DNA of 64,000 nucleotides, taken from the NCBI RefSeq assembly GCF_004784475.1, contig NZ_SRRT01000011.1, positions 1-64,000 of the forward strand, in the 5' to 3' direction. Below are positions 28,806-36,921 of this stretch, in pieces (the first letter of the stretch is position 1; each line of letters begins with the position of its first letter). This DNA is from Streptomyces bauhiniae (GTDB lineage: Bacteria; Actinomycetota; Actinomycetes; Streptomycetales; Streptomycetaceae). The position numbers were made by a program, and so were the translations under genes. The notes below the pieces were generated by a model. The model was not told the DNA's origin. It saw only the letters and a program-made list of their open reading frames with translations, and made no database searches.

Positions 28806-30464
28806 TCACTTCAGCGCGCTCGTCACCAGCCGGAACGCGTTGCGCACCCGCGGCCGGTCGATCCTGCGCACCACCGGCCGCAGCACCCGCGCCGTGACCC
28901 CCACCGGCTGCCAGCGGATCTGGAGCCGGCCGGGGTTGCGCCCCTCGGGCTCGACCGTGATCCGGTGCGCCGCGCCCCCCGACTCCACCCGCGCGGACAG
29001 CGCCGGGAAGGTGAGCGGTGCCAGCAGCAGCCCCGAGTGCGCGAGGCCCTGCTGCTGGAGGCGGACCTGCGGATGCCGGACCCCCTCGAAGCCCTGGAGG
29101 GGGAGCCGGGCGAGGGTCAGGTCCAGATGGACCCGGCCCTCGAACACGCCGGGCCGCACCGGGTCCAGCCGGAACGGCACCGTCAGCCGCCGCCGGCCGG
29201 GGGAGAGCAGCAGCCCCGCCCGCTGCGGGCCCACCGGGAGCCGCAGTCCGGGGTCGTAGGTGCGCACCGTCAGGGTCAGCGCGGCGCCCGGGCCGGGCCG
29301 CAGGTCGGTGATCTCGTGCCGGAAGAAGGCGGTGGAGAAGGGGCGGGTCTCCAGCTCCAGGTCGGTCAGGTCCAGCTCCCGCCGCCCCCGCTCGGTCCTG
29401 GGCACCGAGCCGCCCCAGTAGGGCGTGCCGTCGGTGTCAGCGGTGACCTCGCGGGGGGCCACCGGGTGCCCGAGACCCCGCGCGGCGAGCCGGACCCCGG
29501 CGAGGTCGCCCGCGCGCAGCAGCTCCAGCACCACCCGCTCGGGGCGGGGCAGCCGGGCGTAGGCGCCCTCGGCGAGGGTGTCCAGGTAGGGGTTCATGAC
29601 CTCGGCGAACTCCGCCAGCCAGGCGTCGTCCCGGTAGGGCAGGTCGCCCGCGTACATCCGGAAGTCGTGCTTGAGGAACTTGAAGTCCTTGTCCTCGCGC
29701 AGCCCCGCCTGCCCGCTCTCCACCAGGAAGGCGTCGATCAGGCGCTGCACGTGCACCCGGTCGGCGACGTTGGAGATCTTGTGCCGCTGGTTGGAGATGG
29801 AGGCGCTGGACTGGTCCGCGTACGGCTCGATGTACCAGGTGTAGACCGGGTCCGGGATGATCGTGAACGCCCGCGCGAGGCCGTACGCCTGGGCCGAGAA
29901 GAGCTGGTCCTCGTAGTGGATGCCCTCGGGGAAGCGCAGGTGGTGGCGGTCGAGGAAGGCGCGGGCGTACATCTTGCTGGTCGACAGGTGCTCGAAGAGC
30001 AGCCGGGGGTCGGCCGCGATGCCGTTCAGGGTGCGGCGCTCGCGGACCAGGTGCGGCATCCAGGTGGTGCGGCGGCCGTTGTCCACCCGGACCCGGCGCA
30101 CCGCGCCCATGGTGAAGTCGACCTCGCGCTCCCGGTGCGCCGCGAGTAGCAACTCGACAGCGCGGGGCGGGAGTTCGTCGTCGCTGTCGAGGAACATCAG
30201 ATACGGGGCGCGGGCGATGTCGATGGCCCGGTTGCGCGGGGCGCTGCACCCGCCGCTGTTCTCCGGCAGGCGCAGGTAGCGCACCCGGCTGTCCTCGGCG
30301 GCCAGCCGCCGGGCCACCTCGGGGGTGTCGTCGGTGGAGTGGTCGTCGCTGATGACGATCTCGATGTTCTCGTGGGTCTGCGCGCGCAGGGAGGCGACCG
30401 CGCGGGGCAGCCGGGCCGCGTCGTTGTAGACGATGACGGTGACCGTGACGTCGGGGGTCGTCAT
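28806..30464 (-). CDS. family-2 glycosyltransferase
   Basis: 552 residues. GT-A domain at about 1-230: VTVIVYNDAARLPRAVASL, nucleotide-binding ISDDHSTDD, and the metal-binding DxD in YLMFLDSDDE near residue 94. The later HYEDQLFSAQAYGLA near 185 is the ED motif of the acceptor site. The C-terminal ~200 residues look beta-rich and lack known motifs. It probably adds a sugar to a wall polymer. The ATG at 30464 overlaps the stop of the upstream GT2-TagF fusion (ATGA), so both are made from one transcript and may act in turn. Confidence 0.9.
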   Translation of the reverse strand: MTTPDVTVTVIVYNDAARLPRAVASLRAQTHENIEIVISDDHSTDDTPEVARRLAAEDSRVRYLRLPENSGGCSAPRNRAIDIARAPYLMFLDSDDELPPRAVELLLAAHREREVDFTMGAVRRVRVDNGRRTTWMPHLVRERRTLNGIAADPRLLFEHLSTSKMYARAFLDRHHLRFPEGIHYEDQLFSAQAYGLARAFTIIPDPVYTWYIEPYADQSSASISNQRHKISNVADRVHVQRLIDAFLVESGQAGLREDKDFKFLKHDFRMYAGDLPYRDDAWLAEFAEVMNPYLDTLAEGAYARLPRPERVVLELLRAGDLAGVRLAARGLGHPVAPREVTADTDGTPYWGGSVPRTERGRRELDLTDLELETRPFSTAFFRHEITDLRPGPGAALTLTVRTYDPGLRLPVGPQRAGLLLSPGRRRLTVPFRLDPVRPGVFEGRVHLDLTLARLPLQGFEGVRHPQVRLQQQGLAHSGLLLAPLTFPALSARVESGGAAHRITVEPEGRNPGRLQIRWQPVGVTARVLRPVVRRIDRPRVRNAFRLVTSALK

Positions 30465-32659
30465 CCTTGGAGCTCCTCGGGCGTCGGGGCGGGGGAACGT
30501 TCCTCCAGCTCAAGCACGGGCGGCAGCGCCTCCTCGGGCTCACCGAGGAACACCCGCCGCACGACCCGTTCGGCGGCCCGGCCGTCGTCGAACTCGCAGA
30601 AGCGGCGCCGGAACGCCGTGCGGGCCTTCGTCGCGGTCTCGTCGCGCCAGGCGCCCGAGGTGAGGATCTCGGTCAGCTCCTCCTGGGTGCGGGCGACCCG
30701 GCCGGGGGCCTCGGCCATCAGGTCGAAGTAGACCCCGCGCGTGGTGCGGTAGGTCTCCCAGTCGTCGGCGTGCACGACGATCGGGCGGTCCAGGTTGGCG
30801 TAGTCGAACATGATCGACGAGTAGTCCGTGACCAGCACATCCGCGGCCAGGCAGAGTTCCTCGACCGGGTCGTAGGCGGAGACGTCGATGATGCGGCCGG
30901 TGCGGCGCAGCCCGGTCAGCGGGGAGGCCGCGCCGCCGCCGTAGAAGTAGTGGGCGCGCACCAGCAGCACGGTGTCCTCGCCCAGCCGGTCGGCGAGGGT
31001 GGCGAGGTCCAGGCGCGGGGTGAACCCGGCCTCGTAGTCGCGGTGGGTCGGCGCGTAGAGGACGGCGGTGCGGCCGGGCGGGATGCCGAGGCGCTCGCGG
31101 GCGGCGCGTACGTCATCGGCCGTGGCGGTGTAGAAGACGTCGTTGCGCGGATAGCCGTGGTCCAGCGAGGTGTAGCGGGCCGGGTAGGCACGCTCCCACA
31201 TCCGGGTGGAGTGGCTGTTGGCGCTGACGCTGTAGTCCCACTTGTCGATCCGGGACAGCAGGGCGGCGAAGTCGAGCCCCTGGGCGGCCGCCGGGTGCTC
31301 CCGCTGGTCCAGGCCCATGCGCTTGAGCGGGGTGCCGTGGTGGGTCTGGAGATGGACCGAGCCGGGGCGCTTGACCACCGCGTTGGGGAAGTTGACGTTG
31401 TTGACCAGGTACTTGGCGGTGGCCAGCGTCTCCCAGTAGCGCCGGGTGCCGGGAATGACATGGTCGGTGCCGTGGGGAAGAAGGGCCGCGTTCTCCTTGG
31501 TCACCACCCACACCGGGTGGATGTGCGGGGCGAGTTCGGCCAGCTTGGCGGCGATGGCGGCCGGGTTGCAGGCCACTCCCCGGTCCCAGTAGGCCGCGAA
31601 CACCGCCAGGTGGGGATCGAGCGGGCGGGTGAGCGCCCTGCGGTACTGCTGTTCGCGCAGCCGCACCCCGAGCCGCCGCTTGCGGGCGCGGACCGCCTTG
31701 CGGGCCGAGCGCCGGGTGCGGTTGGCGGTCTGCAGCGCCCGGTACCTGGTGTACGCGCCCTCCTCCAGCAGCGCGTGCCGTACGCCTTCCAGGCCCGCCG
31801 GGCGCTGGTGGCCCTCGGGGCGCCAGCGGACGGCGGCGGCCGAGGCACGGCGGAAGAACTCGCGGGCCACCGGCTCCGGCATGCCCTCGCGGGCGAAGAC
31901 CCGCACCAGGTCACGGACCATCAGCCCGTACAGCACCGCCCGCACCGGGCGGCGGCCCTCGGTGAGGGCGAGGAGGCGCTCGTAGCGGTCGATCAGGGCG
32001 TAGCGGTCCTCGGGGGTGCGCGGGGGCAGGCTCTCCCGGCGCAGTCTGCGGTCGTCGTACGCCGTCTGGTCGAGGCAGGCCACGCGGTCGGCGCGGAGCA
32101 GGGCGGCCTGGGCGGTGAAGTTCTCGTCGCCGCCGGAGAACTCCTCCTCGTGCTCCCGCCAGAACGCGGCGCGCACCGCGCGGGTGCCGAGCAGCGGGGT
32201 GAGGCGGAGCAGGTCGGGCGAGTCGTCCAGGGTGACGGCGGCACGGCCGGCCCCGGCGAGCAGGCGGCCGTCGCGGGAGGGGACGGCGGTGGTGCGCCAG
32301 GTGGTGGTGACATGGTCCAGCAGCACGACGTCGGTGCGCTCGTCCAGTTCGGCGGTGCGCTCGGCCAGCAGCCGGGGGGCTCCGGCGGGCAGCCCGTCCT
32401 TGGCGTGCACGAAGTGCAGCCAGCGGCCCGAGGCCCGCGCGGCCCCCGCCGACCGGGCCTCGGCGTCCGGCGTGCCCTCGGGCAGCGGCACGGTGACCGT
32501 CTCCGGGGCGTGGCCCTCGGCCGTCTCCCGCGCCCAGTCGCCGACCGCCGCGACGATCACCTCGGTGTCCGGGAGCGGATGCGCGTCCAGGGAGTCGAGC
32601 AGTTCGGTCAGATGCCCCTGCGTGTTGGGCCCGTAGACGATGACGCTGAGTTGGGGCAT
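30461..32659 (-). CDS. fusion of degenerate GT2 domain and CDP-glycerol glycerophosphotransferase (TagF-like)
   Basis: 732 residues. The N-terminal ~280 residues follow the GT2 layout of its paralogues, but the metal-binding DxD site reads VHAKDG (about 84-89), so glycosyl transfer is doubtful. The C-terminal ~390 residues are a Glyphos_transf domain with QTHHGTPLKRMG (near 457), YPRNDV, YAPTHRD, RAHYFY and VTDYSSIMFDYANLDRPIV; both histidines linked to TagF catalysis are present. Such enzymes add glycerol-phosphate or related alditol-phosphate units to a lipid-linked wall polymer at the inner membrane face. Start: ATG 32659 with AAGGAG upstream. It heads an operon with the next GT2. Confidence 0.9.
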   Translation of the reverse strand: MPQLSVIVYGPNTQGHLTELLDSLDAHPLPDTEVIVAAVGDWARETAEGHAPETVTVPLPEGTPDAEARSAGAARASGRWLHFVHAKDGLPAGAPRLLAERTAELDERTDVVLLDHVTTTWRTTAVPSRDGRLLAGAGRAAVTLDDSPDLLRLTPLLGTRAVRAAFWREHEEEFSGGDENFTAQAALLRADRVACLDQTAYDDRRLRRESLPPRTPEDRYALIDRYERLLALTEGRRPVRAVLYGLMVRDLVRVFAREGMPEPVAREFFRRASAAAVRWRPEGHQRPAGLEGVRHALLEEGAYTRYRALQTANRTRRSARKAVRARKRRLGVRLREQQYRRALTRPLDPHLAVFAAYWDRGVACNPAAIAAKLAELAPHIHPVWVVTKENAALLPHGTDHVIPGTRRYWETLATAKYLVNNVNFPNAVVKRPGSVHLQTHHGTPLKRMGLDQREHPAAAQGLDFAALLSRIDKWDYSVSANSHSTRMWERAYPARYTSLDHGYPRNDVFYTATADDVRAARERLGIPPGRTAVLYAPTHRDYEAGFTPRLDLATLADRLGEDTVLLVRAHYFYGGGAASPLTGLRRTGRIIDVSAYDPVEELCLAADVLVTDYSSIMFDYANLDRPIVVHADDWETYRTTRGVYFDLMAEAPGRVARTQEELTEILTSGAWRDETATKARTAFRRRFCEFDDGRAAERVVRRVFLGEPEEALPPVLELEERSPAPTPEELQG

Positions 32660-32689
32660 CTGGAGGGGCTCCTTCGGCTCTTCGTCCCG

Positions 32690-32740
32690 GCGGTCACCTT
32701 TCATAACATACTGTCATTACACGACTGAAAGGGATATCCA
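32690..32740 (-). promoter_or_regulatory. AT-rich promoter-like stretch
   Basis: The 104-bp gap between the TagH-like gene and the GT2-TagF fusion holds an AT-rich run unusual for this genome. On the minus strand it reads TTTCAG, then TATGTT 14 bases on. It probably carries the promoter for the 32659 gene; the exact boxes are unsure. Confidence 0.4.
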
Positions 32741-32763
32741 CGCGTGAAGCGGAAGCCCCTTGG

Positions 32764-33594
32764 CTACTTCTTCTTGCGGTCGCCCGTGAACGCCTCGTAC
32801 TCCTTGAGCACGTCCTCGGTGGCGCCGTCCATGCGCAGCTCGCCGCGCTCCAGCCAGAGCACCCGCTCGCAGGTGTCGCGGATGGACTTGTTGTTGTGGC
32901 TGACCAGGAAGACCGTGCCGGCGTGCTTGCGCAGCTCGCGGATGCGGGCCTCGGAGCGCTTCTGGAAGGAGCGGTCACCGGTGGCCAGCGCCTCGTCGAT
33001 CAGCAGCACGTCGTGGTCCTTGGCGGCGGCGATGGAGAAGCGGAGCCGGGCCGCCATGCCCGAGGAGTAGGTGCGCATCGGCAGGGTGATGAAGTCGCCC
33101 TTCTCGTTGATCCCGGAGAAGTCGACGATGTCCTGGTAGCGCTCCTTGATCTGCTCGCGGGACATCCCCATGGCGAGACCGCCGAGGTGGACGTTGCGCT
33201 CGCCGGTCAGGTCGCTCATCAGGGCCGCGTTGACGCCCAGCAGCGAGGGCTGGCCGTCGGTGTAGATATGGCCGTTCTCCACCGGGAGCAGGCCGGCCAC
33301 CGCCTTGAGCAGGGTGGACTTGCCGGAGCCGTTGGAGCCGATCAGGCCGATCGCCTCGCCCCGGTGGGCGACGAAGGACACCTTCTTCACGGCGTGCACC
33401 CGGCGCACCCCGGCCGCCTTCTCGGCCTTGCCCCGGCGCAGGATGCGGTTGAGGGCGGCGGTGGCCGAGCCCCGGCCCGCGCCGGTGCCGTTGACCCGGT
33501 AGACGATGTCGACGCGGTCGGCGACGACGGTGGGGACCTGCTCGGCGCTCGCGCCCTGAGCGGTCGGGACGGGGGAGATGGTCTGCTCAGCCAC
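32764..33594 (-). CDS. polysaccharide/teichoic acid ABC exporter ATPase (TagH-like)
   Basis: 276 residues. Walker A GLIGSNGSGKSTLLKAVAG (about 83-101), signature YSSGMAARLRFSIAAAKDHD (about 175; variant of LSGGQ found in TagH/RfbB-type exporters), Walker B DVLLIDEALATGD. The GSNGSGKST, MRTYSSGM and VLWLERGELRMDG patterns mark the teichoic-acid/O-antigen export subfamily. It lacks the long C-terminal carbohydrate-binding extension of some relatives. GTG start at 33594 with GAGGAG upstream; it overlaps the TagG-like gene by 8 bases. It pairs with that permease to flip lipid-linked polymer outward. Confidence 0.93.
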   Translation of the reverse strand: MAEQTISPVPTAQGASAEQVPTVVADRVDIVYRVNGTGAGRGSATAALNRILRRGKAEKAAGVRRVHAVKKVSFVAHRGEAIGLIGSNGSGKSTLLKAVAGLLPVENGHIYTDGQPSLLGVNAALMSDLTGERNVHLGGLAMGMSREQIKERYQDIVDFSGINEKGDFITLPMRTYSSGMAARLRFSIAAAKDHDVLLIDEALATGDRSFQKRSEARIRELRKHAGTVFLVSHNNKSIRDTCERVLWLERGELRMDGATEDVLKEYEAFTGDRKKK

Positions 33595-34495
33595 GGCCGT
33601 AGGTCTCCTCAGCCTTCCAGAAGTAGATGAAGCCGCCGATCCCGGCGGCGACCGCCCAGCCGGCCGCCGCGAGCCACACGTGCGGGGGCAGCTTGCCGGC
33701 GCCGAAGCTGTCGATCAGCGCGAACCGCATGAGGTCGATGTAGAGCGCGGCCGGGTTGTACTCCAGCAGCAGCGACAGCGCGCGCGGCTGGTCCTTGGTG
33801 TGCTGGTCGATGCTCCACATCACGCCGGACACGTACATCCAGGTGCGCAGCAGGAACGGCATGAGCTGGGCGATGTCCGGGGTCTTGGCGCCCATCCGGG
33901 CCAGCACCATCGACACGCCCGCGTTGAACACGAACTGCAGGACCAGCGCGGGCAGCGCCAGCAGCCAGGACGCCGAGACCGGCACGCCCACGCAGAGGAT
34001 GATCGCGATCAGCGCCAGCATCGAGAACAGCAGTTGCTGGAGCTGCTGGAGGCAGAACGAGATCGGCAGCGCGGCGCGCGGGAAGTGCAGCGCCCGCACC
34101 AGGCCCAGGTTGCCGGAGATGGCCCGCGTGCCCGCCATGATCGAGCTCTGCGTGAACGTCCACACGAACACGCCCGTCACCAGGAACGGGATGAAGTCGG
34201 CGACCCCGCGCTTGGTGCCCAGCAGCACGCCGAAGATGAAGTAGTAGACCGCCGCGTTCAGCAGCGGGGTCATCACCTGCCAGAGCTGACCGAGCTTCGC
34301 CTGGCTGTACTGCGCGGTCAGCTTGGCGGTGGCGAAGGCGGTGATGAAGTGCCGCCGGTCCCAGAGCTGCCGGACGTACGCCGGTACGGAGGGGCGGGCG
34401 CCGCTGACGGTCAGGCCGTGCCGGGCGGCCAGTGCCGCCAGGTCGCCGTCGGCCGGAACCTGCATCGGGGGCGGTGCGTCGAGGACATGGCTCAC
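33587..34495 (-). CDS. polysaccharide/teichoic acid ABC exporter permease (TagG-like)
   Basis: 302 residues. About six membrane helices after a ~60-residue cytosolic N-terminus; ABC-2 family pattern with AKLGQLWQVMTPLLNAAVYY near the first helix and LVRALHFPRAALPISFCLQQ in the coupling region. Works with the TagH-like ATPase encoded just after it. GTG start at 34495; an ATG two bases upstream is in a different frame and stops at once. The ribosome site is weak (AGCGG). A TetR gene lies divergently 177 bases away. Confidence 0.92.
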   Translation of the reverse strand: MSHVLDAPPPMQVPADGDLAALAARHGLTVSGARPSVPAYVRQLWDRRHFITAFATAKLTAQYSQAKLGQLWQVMTPLLNAAVYYFIFGVLLGTKRGVADFIPFLVTGVFVWTFTQSSIMAGTRAISGNLGLVRALHFPRAALPISFCLQQLQQLLFSMLALIAIILCVGVPVSASWLLALPALVLQFVFNAGVSMVLARMGAKTPDIAQLMPFLLRTWMYVSGVMWSIDQHTKDQPRALSLLLEYNPAALYIDLMRFALIDSFGAGKLPPHVWLAAAGWAVAAGIGGFIYFWKAEETYGRG

Positions 34496-34635
34496 ATCCG
34501 CTGCTTTCGATCGGGTGGTGGGGGAAGCGCGGTCCGGCCGTTGCCCGCCGTTTCCGCACGCTTTCCCGTACGTTTACTTACGTCGGGACGGGACCGTATC
34601 GTCGCAACGGGAGAGTAGGCCCATCCGGCGACGGA

Positions 34636-34665
34636 ACGCAACCGTTGCGTCGTCCCGCCTATGCT
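34636..34665 (+). promoter_or_regulatory. TetR autoregulatory operator and -10 box
   Basis: ACGCAAC-C-GTTGCGT (34636-34650) is a perfect 15-base palindrome. It ends 9 bases before TATGCT (34660-34665), which itself is seven bases from the ATG at 34673. A palindrome between -35 and -10 is a classic self-repression site. A related CGCAACGG half-site occurs about 20 bases upstream. Confidence 0.65.
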
Positions 34666-34672
34666 GGTGGGC

Positions 34673-35296
34673 ATGACGACCAACGCCGACGAACCGCCGG
34701 CGCGCCCGCGCCGGGCCCCGGCCGGTGCCGCCGTGCTCCGGGAGGACGTGACGGAGGCGATCCGCGCGGCCGTCTTCGAGGAACTGGCCGCCGTGGGGTA
34801 CGCCCGGATGTCCATCGAGGGCATCGCGCGCCGGGCCGGTGTCGGCAAGACGGCGGTGTACCGGCGCTGGCGCTCCAAGCTGAACCTGGTGCTGGACGTG
34901 GTCTCCGCGATGGCGGTCCTCGGCCTGCCCGCCCCGGACACCGGCTCCCTGGAGGGCGACCTCCGGCTGCTGTACGAGGTGATGTCGCGCGCCCTGCGCC
35001 ACCCGGTGGCCTCGCAGATCATCCCCGACCTCCAGGCGGAGGCCGCCCGCAACCCGGAGATGGCCGAGACCCTCCAGAAGGCCGTGCGGGACGGGCAGGA
35101 CGGGGTCGCGTCCAAGATCGTGGCGGCGGCGCGGGAGCGGGGCGAGGTGAGCGCGGACCTCGACCTGGACCTCGCCCTCGACCTGATCTCCGGCCCCCTC
35201 TACTGGCGCGCGGTGATCATCCGCAGCCCGAAGCTGCCGAAGGGCTATCTGGCGAACCTGGCGAAGGCGACGGCGGGCGCGCTGAAGGCGCTCTAG
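34673..35296 (+). CDS. TetR family transcriptional regulator
   Basis: 207 residues. N-terminal helix-turn-helix MSIEGIARRAGVGKTAVYRR (about 47-66), then an all-helical ligand domain of the TetR_C11-like kind. The ligand is unknown. It is divergent from the TagGH-like exporter genes and may control them as well as itself; a palindrome lies over its own promoter. Start: ATG 34673, seven bases after TATGCT, so leaderless. It converges on the next gene with 7 bases between stops and no obvious terminator. Confidence 0.9.
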   Translation: MTTNADEPPARPRRAPAGAAVLREDVTEAIRAAVFEELAAVGYARMSIEGIARRAGVGKTAVYRRWRSKLNLVLDVVSAMAVLGLPAPDTGSLEGDLRLLYEVMSRALRHPVASQIIPDLQAEAARNPEMAETLQKAVRDGQDGVASKIVAAARERGEVSADLDLDLALDLISGPLYWRAVIIRSPKLPKGYLANLAKATAGALKAL

Positions 35297-35303
35297 GCGG
35301 CGA

Positions 35304-36905
35304 TCAGCCGCCGATCAGCCTCCGCAGCCGGCCCCGCGCCACCCGGGCCGCCCCTGCCGGGCCCGTCGCCACGCGCAGGGACAGGGCGCCGGAGTGGGTG
35401 GCGTAGGGGTGGGCCAGCAGGACCAGGTGGCGCGGGCTGGGCAGGGCGCGTCTGCGCAGGTGGGGGCTGTCCGTGCGGGCGTGGGCGGTGATGTCCCGGT
35501 GGGCGCCGTCCTTGTAGTGGACGGTGAGGCACAGGTCCCAGACGCCCGCGCCCAGCGCATGCAGGTCGACGGCCGCCTCGGCGGTCCAGGTGCCGTTCGG
35601 CGCGGGGGCCAGCGGCAGCGTGATGTGCCGGGCCGGGCGGCCGGTCGTCCGGTCGTGCCAGCGGGCGGTCACCGCCAGCGGGCCCGCCTCGGCGAGCCGG
35701 CCGTACAGCTCGTGCAGGCGCAGCCGGAGCCGGGCGCCGCGCGCGTGCGGGAGCAGTTCGGCGTCCATCGCGCAGGGCAGCGCCTCGGTGGGGCAGGTCA
35801 GCAGGGGGGTCAGGTCGACGCCGGGATGCGCGTCCGACCAGACGGGGGTGCCCTCGGGGGTGCGGGCGTACGGGGGGAGCAGGCGGGCCGGGCGGGCGGC
35901 CAGCTCGCGCAGCCGGGGGAGGTCGCGCGGCTCGGGGGACGCCAGCACGAACCGGCCCAGCAGGGTGCCGGGTGCGGCGGGGTCCCGCGCCCAGTCCTCG
36001 GCGTCGTACCCGGCGAGGCAGTTGCGGGTGTGCACCCACCAGGCGCGGCGGTACTCCGGGTCGCGCAGGCCCAGTTCGCGCAGGTACATGCGCAGTTCGT
36101 GGTCGAGGAACTTCGCCCGCGCCGCCCGCGCCAGCTCCGTCTCACCGGCGCCCCGCAGGATCTCGTACGCCTCGGCGCAGGCGCGGGTGCGGGCGTGCCA
36201 GTTGCCGATGTGCTCCCGGTTCAGGGAGAGCGAGAGCTGTTCGGCGGCCCGGCGGACGTGCCAGACGTAGACGAGGTCGGGGACGAGGGCGAGGCGGGGG
36301 GCGGCGGCGAGGACGCGGGCGGTGAAGACGAAGTCCTCGTAGAGGTAGCGGCCCTCGGGGAAGCGGATGCCGTTCACCCGGAGGAAGTCGGTGCGGTACA
36401 GCTTGTTGACGCACAGGGTGTCGTGGACGAGGTGCGGGCGCTCGGCGGGGTGCCCGATCAGCGCCGGCTCCGCGAACAGGCGTGCCTGCCAGGGGTGTTC
36501 GCGGCCCGAGGGCAGTTCCCGGCGCACGCACAGCCCGGCCGTCACCTCGGCGCCCGTCTCCGTCGCCGCCCGCAGCAGCGCGGCCACCGCGCCGGGCGGC
36601 AGCAGGTCGTCGCTGTCCAGGAACATCACGTACGGCAGGCTCACCGCGTCGGTGCCGGTGTTGCGCGGGGTGCCGCAGCCGCCGCTGTTGACGGCGTGCC
36701 GGAGCACCCGCAGCCGGGGCTCGGCGGCCGCGAGCCGGTCCAGGATCTCGGCGCTGCCGTCGGTGGAGCGGTCGTCCACGGCGATGACCTCGCCCACCGC
36801 CGGACCCTGGTCCAGCGCGGAGCGCACGGCGTCGGTGACATGGGCGGCGTCGTCGTAGCCGATGACCACGACGGCGACCTGCGGCGCTTCGGGCATGGGG
36901 TCCAT
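35304..36905 (-). CDS. family-2 glycosyltransferase
   Basis: 533 residues. GT-A fold at about 1-250: VAVVVIGYDDAAHVTDAVRS, IAVDDRSTDGS, DxD in YVMFLDSDDLLPPGA near 96, and the RYLYEDFVFTARVL acceptor motif near 192. The C-terminal ~200 residues are beta-rich like those of the GT2 at 28806-30464, which it resembles throughout, so the two are likely paralogues. It probably adds a sugar in wall-polymer assembly. ATG 36905 lies 16 bases after the upstream stop; a second in-frame ATG follows three codons later. Confidence 0.88.
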   Translation of the reverse strand: MDPMPEAPQVAVVVIGYDDAAHVTDAVRSALDQGPAVGEVIAVDDRSTDGSAEILDRLAAAEPRLRVLRHAVNSGGCGTPRNTGTDAVSLPYVMFLDSDDLLPPGAVAALLRAATETGAEVTAGLCVRRELPSGREHPWQARLFAEPALIGHPAERPHLVHDTLCVNKLYRTDFLRVNGIRFPEGRYLYEDFVFTARVLAAAPRLALVPDLVYVWHVRRAAEQLSLSLNREHIGNWHARTRACAEAYEILRGAGETELARAARAKFLDHELRMYLRELGLRDPEYRRAWWVHTRNCLAGYDAEDWARDPAAPGTLLGRFVLASPEPRDLPRLRELAARPARLLPPYARTPEGTPVWSDAHPGVDLTPLLTCPTEALPCAMDAELLPHARGARLRLRLHELYGRLAEAGPLAVTARWHDRTTGRPARHITLPLAPAPNGTWTAEAAVDLHALGAGVWDLCLTVHYKDGAHRDITAHARTDSPHLRRRALPSPRHLVLLAHPYATHSGALSLRVATGPAGAARVARGRLRRLIGG

Positions 36906-36921
36906 GGTCGCTGCCGGGCCG

